Below, piece by piece: positions 13,305 through 13,754 of a stretch of DNA of 13,754 nucleotides. This DNA is from JACCYX01 sp964610045 (GTDB lineage Bacteria > Chloroflexota > Chloroflexia > Thermomicrobiales > UBA6265), in the NCBI GenBank assembly GCA_964610045.1, contig CAZSUN010000102.1, positions 1-13,754 of the forward strand, read 5' to 3'. The notes under the pieces are model-generated. The model had not been told where the DNA came from. It saw nothing but the letters and a program-made list of their open reading frames with translations, and did not search any database. The position numbers and the translations under genes were made by a program. Position 1 is the stretch's first letter. Every line of letters starts with the position of its first letter.

Positions 13305-13754
13305 ATGCCAGGCGAGGACAATCCCGGCAACGATCCAGCCCAACCGCTGCCGGACGCCAGTGCCGAAACTCCCAACATCCCGCGCAGCGATCCCACCCGC
13401 GACGGATTCGTGGCGCTCGATCTCGCCCGGACGGTCATCGCCATCCCCCTCCTGAACGAGATGCTCGCCGACAGCCCCGACACACGGTCCGTGAAACCGT
13501 ACGATGTCATCATCGACCTGCGGAACGACTATCCGGGCGGGCGCGACCAGGCGGTCTCTCGCGTCGCCACCCTGATCGCGAAGGCGATCCTCGAACATCC
13601 CGGTCCGGCGCAAGGCATCGATCTCGAGCTCACTCGCCGCAGCCAGCAGTATGTGTTCGCCACCCTGACCGGGCCGGTGATCCAGGAACTGGTGCGGCTG
13701 GATCAATCACCCGGACTGGACGGCGTTCCGACGCCGGGCCGCGCCATCCACCGG
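13305..13754 (+). CDS. 5' part of a gene, possibly the start of a subtilisin-family (S8) protease
   Basis: An ATG at 13305 with GGAGG six bases upstream opens a frame of 150 codons that is still open at the right edge. The first 30 or so residues are Pro/Asp/Asn-rich and probably disordered. Then come a helical stretch (LDLARTVIAIPLLNEML) and YDVIIDLRNDYPGGRDQAVSRVATLIAKAI in parts, and later SQQYVFATLTGPVIQELVRLD. The 'YDVIIDLR..YPGGR' and 'QYVFATLTG..IQELVRLD' pattern recalls the pro-region of large subtilisin-like proteases, but the catalytic domain would lie outside the window, so this is a weak assignment. There is no signal peptide. That it is a real gene is well supported by the ribosome binding site and codon use. 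Confidence 0.6.
   Translation, partial: MPGEDNPGNDPAQPLPDASAETPNIPRSDPTRDGFVALDLARTVIAIPLLNEMLADSPDTRSVKPYDVIIDLRNDYPGGRDQAVSRVATLIAKAILEHPGPAQGIDLELTRRSQQYVFATLTGPVIQELVRLDQSPGLDGVPTPGRAIHR

Noticed and set aside
12503..13513. A 336-codon open frame on the - strand opposite the kinase C-terminus and the right-edge gene
   Set aside because: It is antisense to the kinase ATPase motifs and crosses a promoter region and the start of another gene; no domain is visible.

Overview
The window looks like a chromosomal stretch of a GC-rich bacterium with GGAGG-type ribosome binding sites. A Thermomicrobia-like member of the Chloroflexota fits best, because of the intergenic 'CCTGAGCGCAGCGAAGG' repeats, the Tat-type sugar-binding protein and the overall gene styles. 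This is a judgement from pattern only (moderate to low confidence). No tRNA, rRNA, CRISPR array or transposase gene is visible.

Left edge to 1480: the last codons of an unidentified + strand gene are followed by a strong 15-bp hairpin and a second structured repeat. Next comes a - strand sugar-phosphate isomerase/epimerase-like TIM-barrel gene (223-1065). The 415 bases upstream of it (1066-1480) have no gene. They hold a candidate - strand promoter with a 10-bp palindrome, a degenerate dispersed repeat, and a long interrupted inverted repeat just past the end of the next gene.

1481-9480 is a carbohydrate-use locus. A large cytoplasmic GH116 beta-glycosidase (-) is transcribed divergently from a + strand set: Tat-exported sugar-binding protein, two CUT1-type permeases, a small DUF624/YesL-like membrane protein and a LacI-family regulator. 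The inferred flow is capture of a beta-linked glucoside or xyloside by the binding protein, import by the permeases, and hydrolysis in the cytoplasm by the GH116 enzyme. The LacI protein would sense the sugar, and the isomerase may feed the product onward. No ABC ATPase is encoded here, so a shared ATPase elsewhere is likely. The 238-bp divergent spacer carries a plausible sigma70-type promoter on each strand. The first permease gene contains a perfect 30-bp palindrome.

9481-9804 (324 bases, no gene) contains a MITE-like element of about 202 bp with perfect 18-bp terminal inverted repeats, flanked by a perfect 12-bp direct repeat. Its interior is a chain of short hairpins. A further hairpin lies between the element and the convergent gene end.

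9805-13105 is a divergent signalling pair. On the - strand is a fusion of a response-regulator receiver domain, a glutaredoxin-fold-like middle part and a thioredoxin-reductase-like flavoprotein. On the + strand is a PAS-sensor histidine kinase with an unusually long helical insert between its H-box and N-box. The reductase part keeps its FAD and nucleotide motifs but lacks both expected redox cysteine pairs. This kinase plus receiver-flavoprotein module is the most interesting system in the window.

13106-13754: a leader with a candidate promoter, then the first 150 codons of a gene that runs off the right edge and may encode a subtilisin-family protease.
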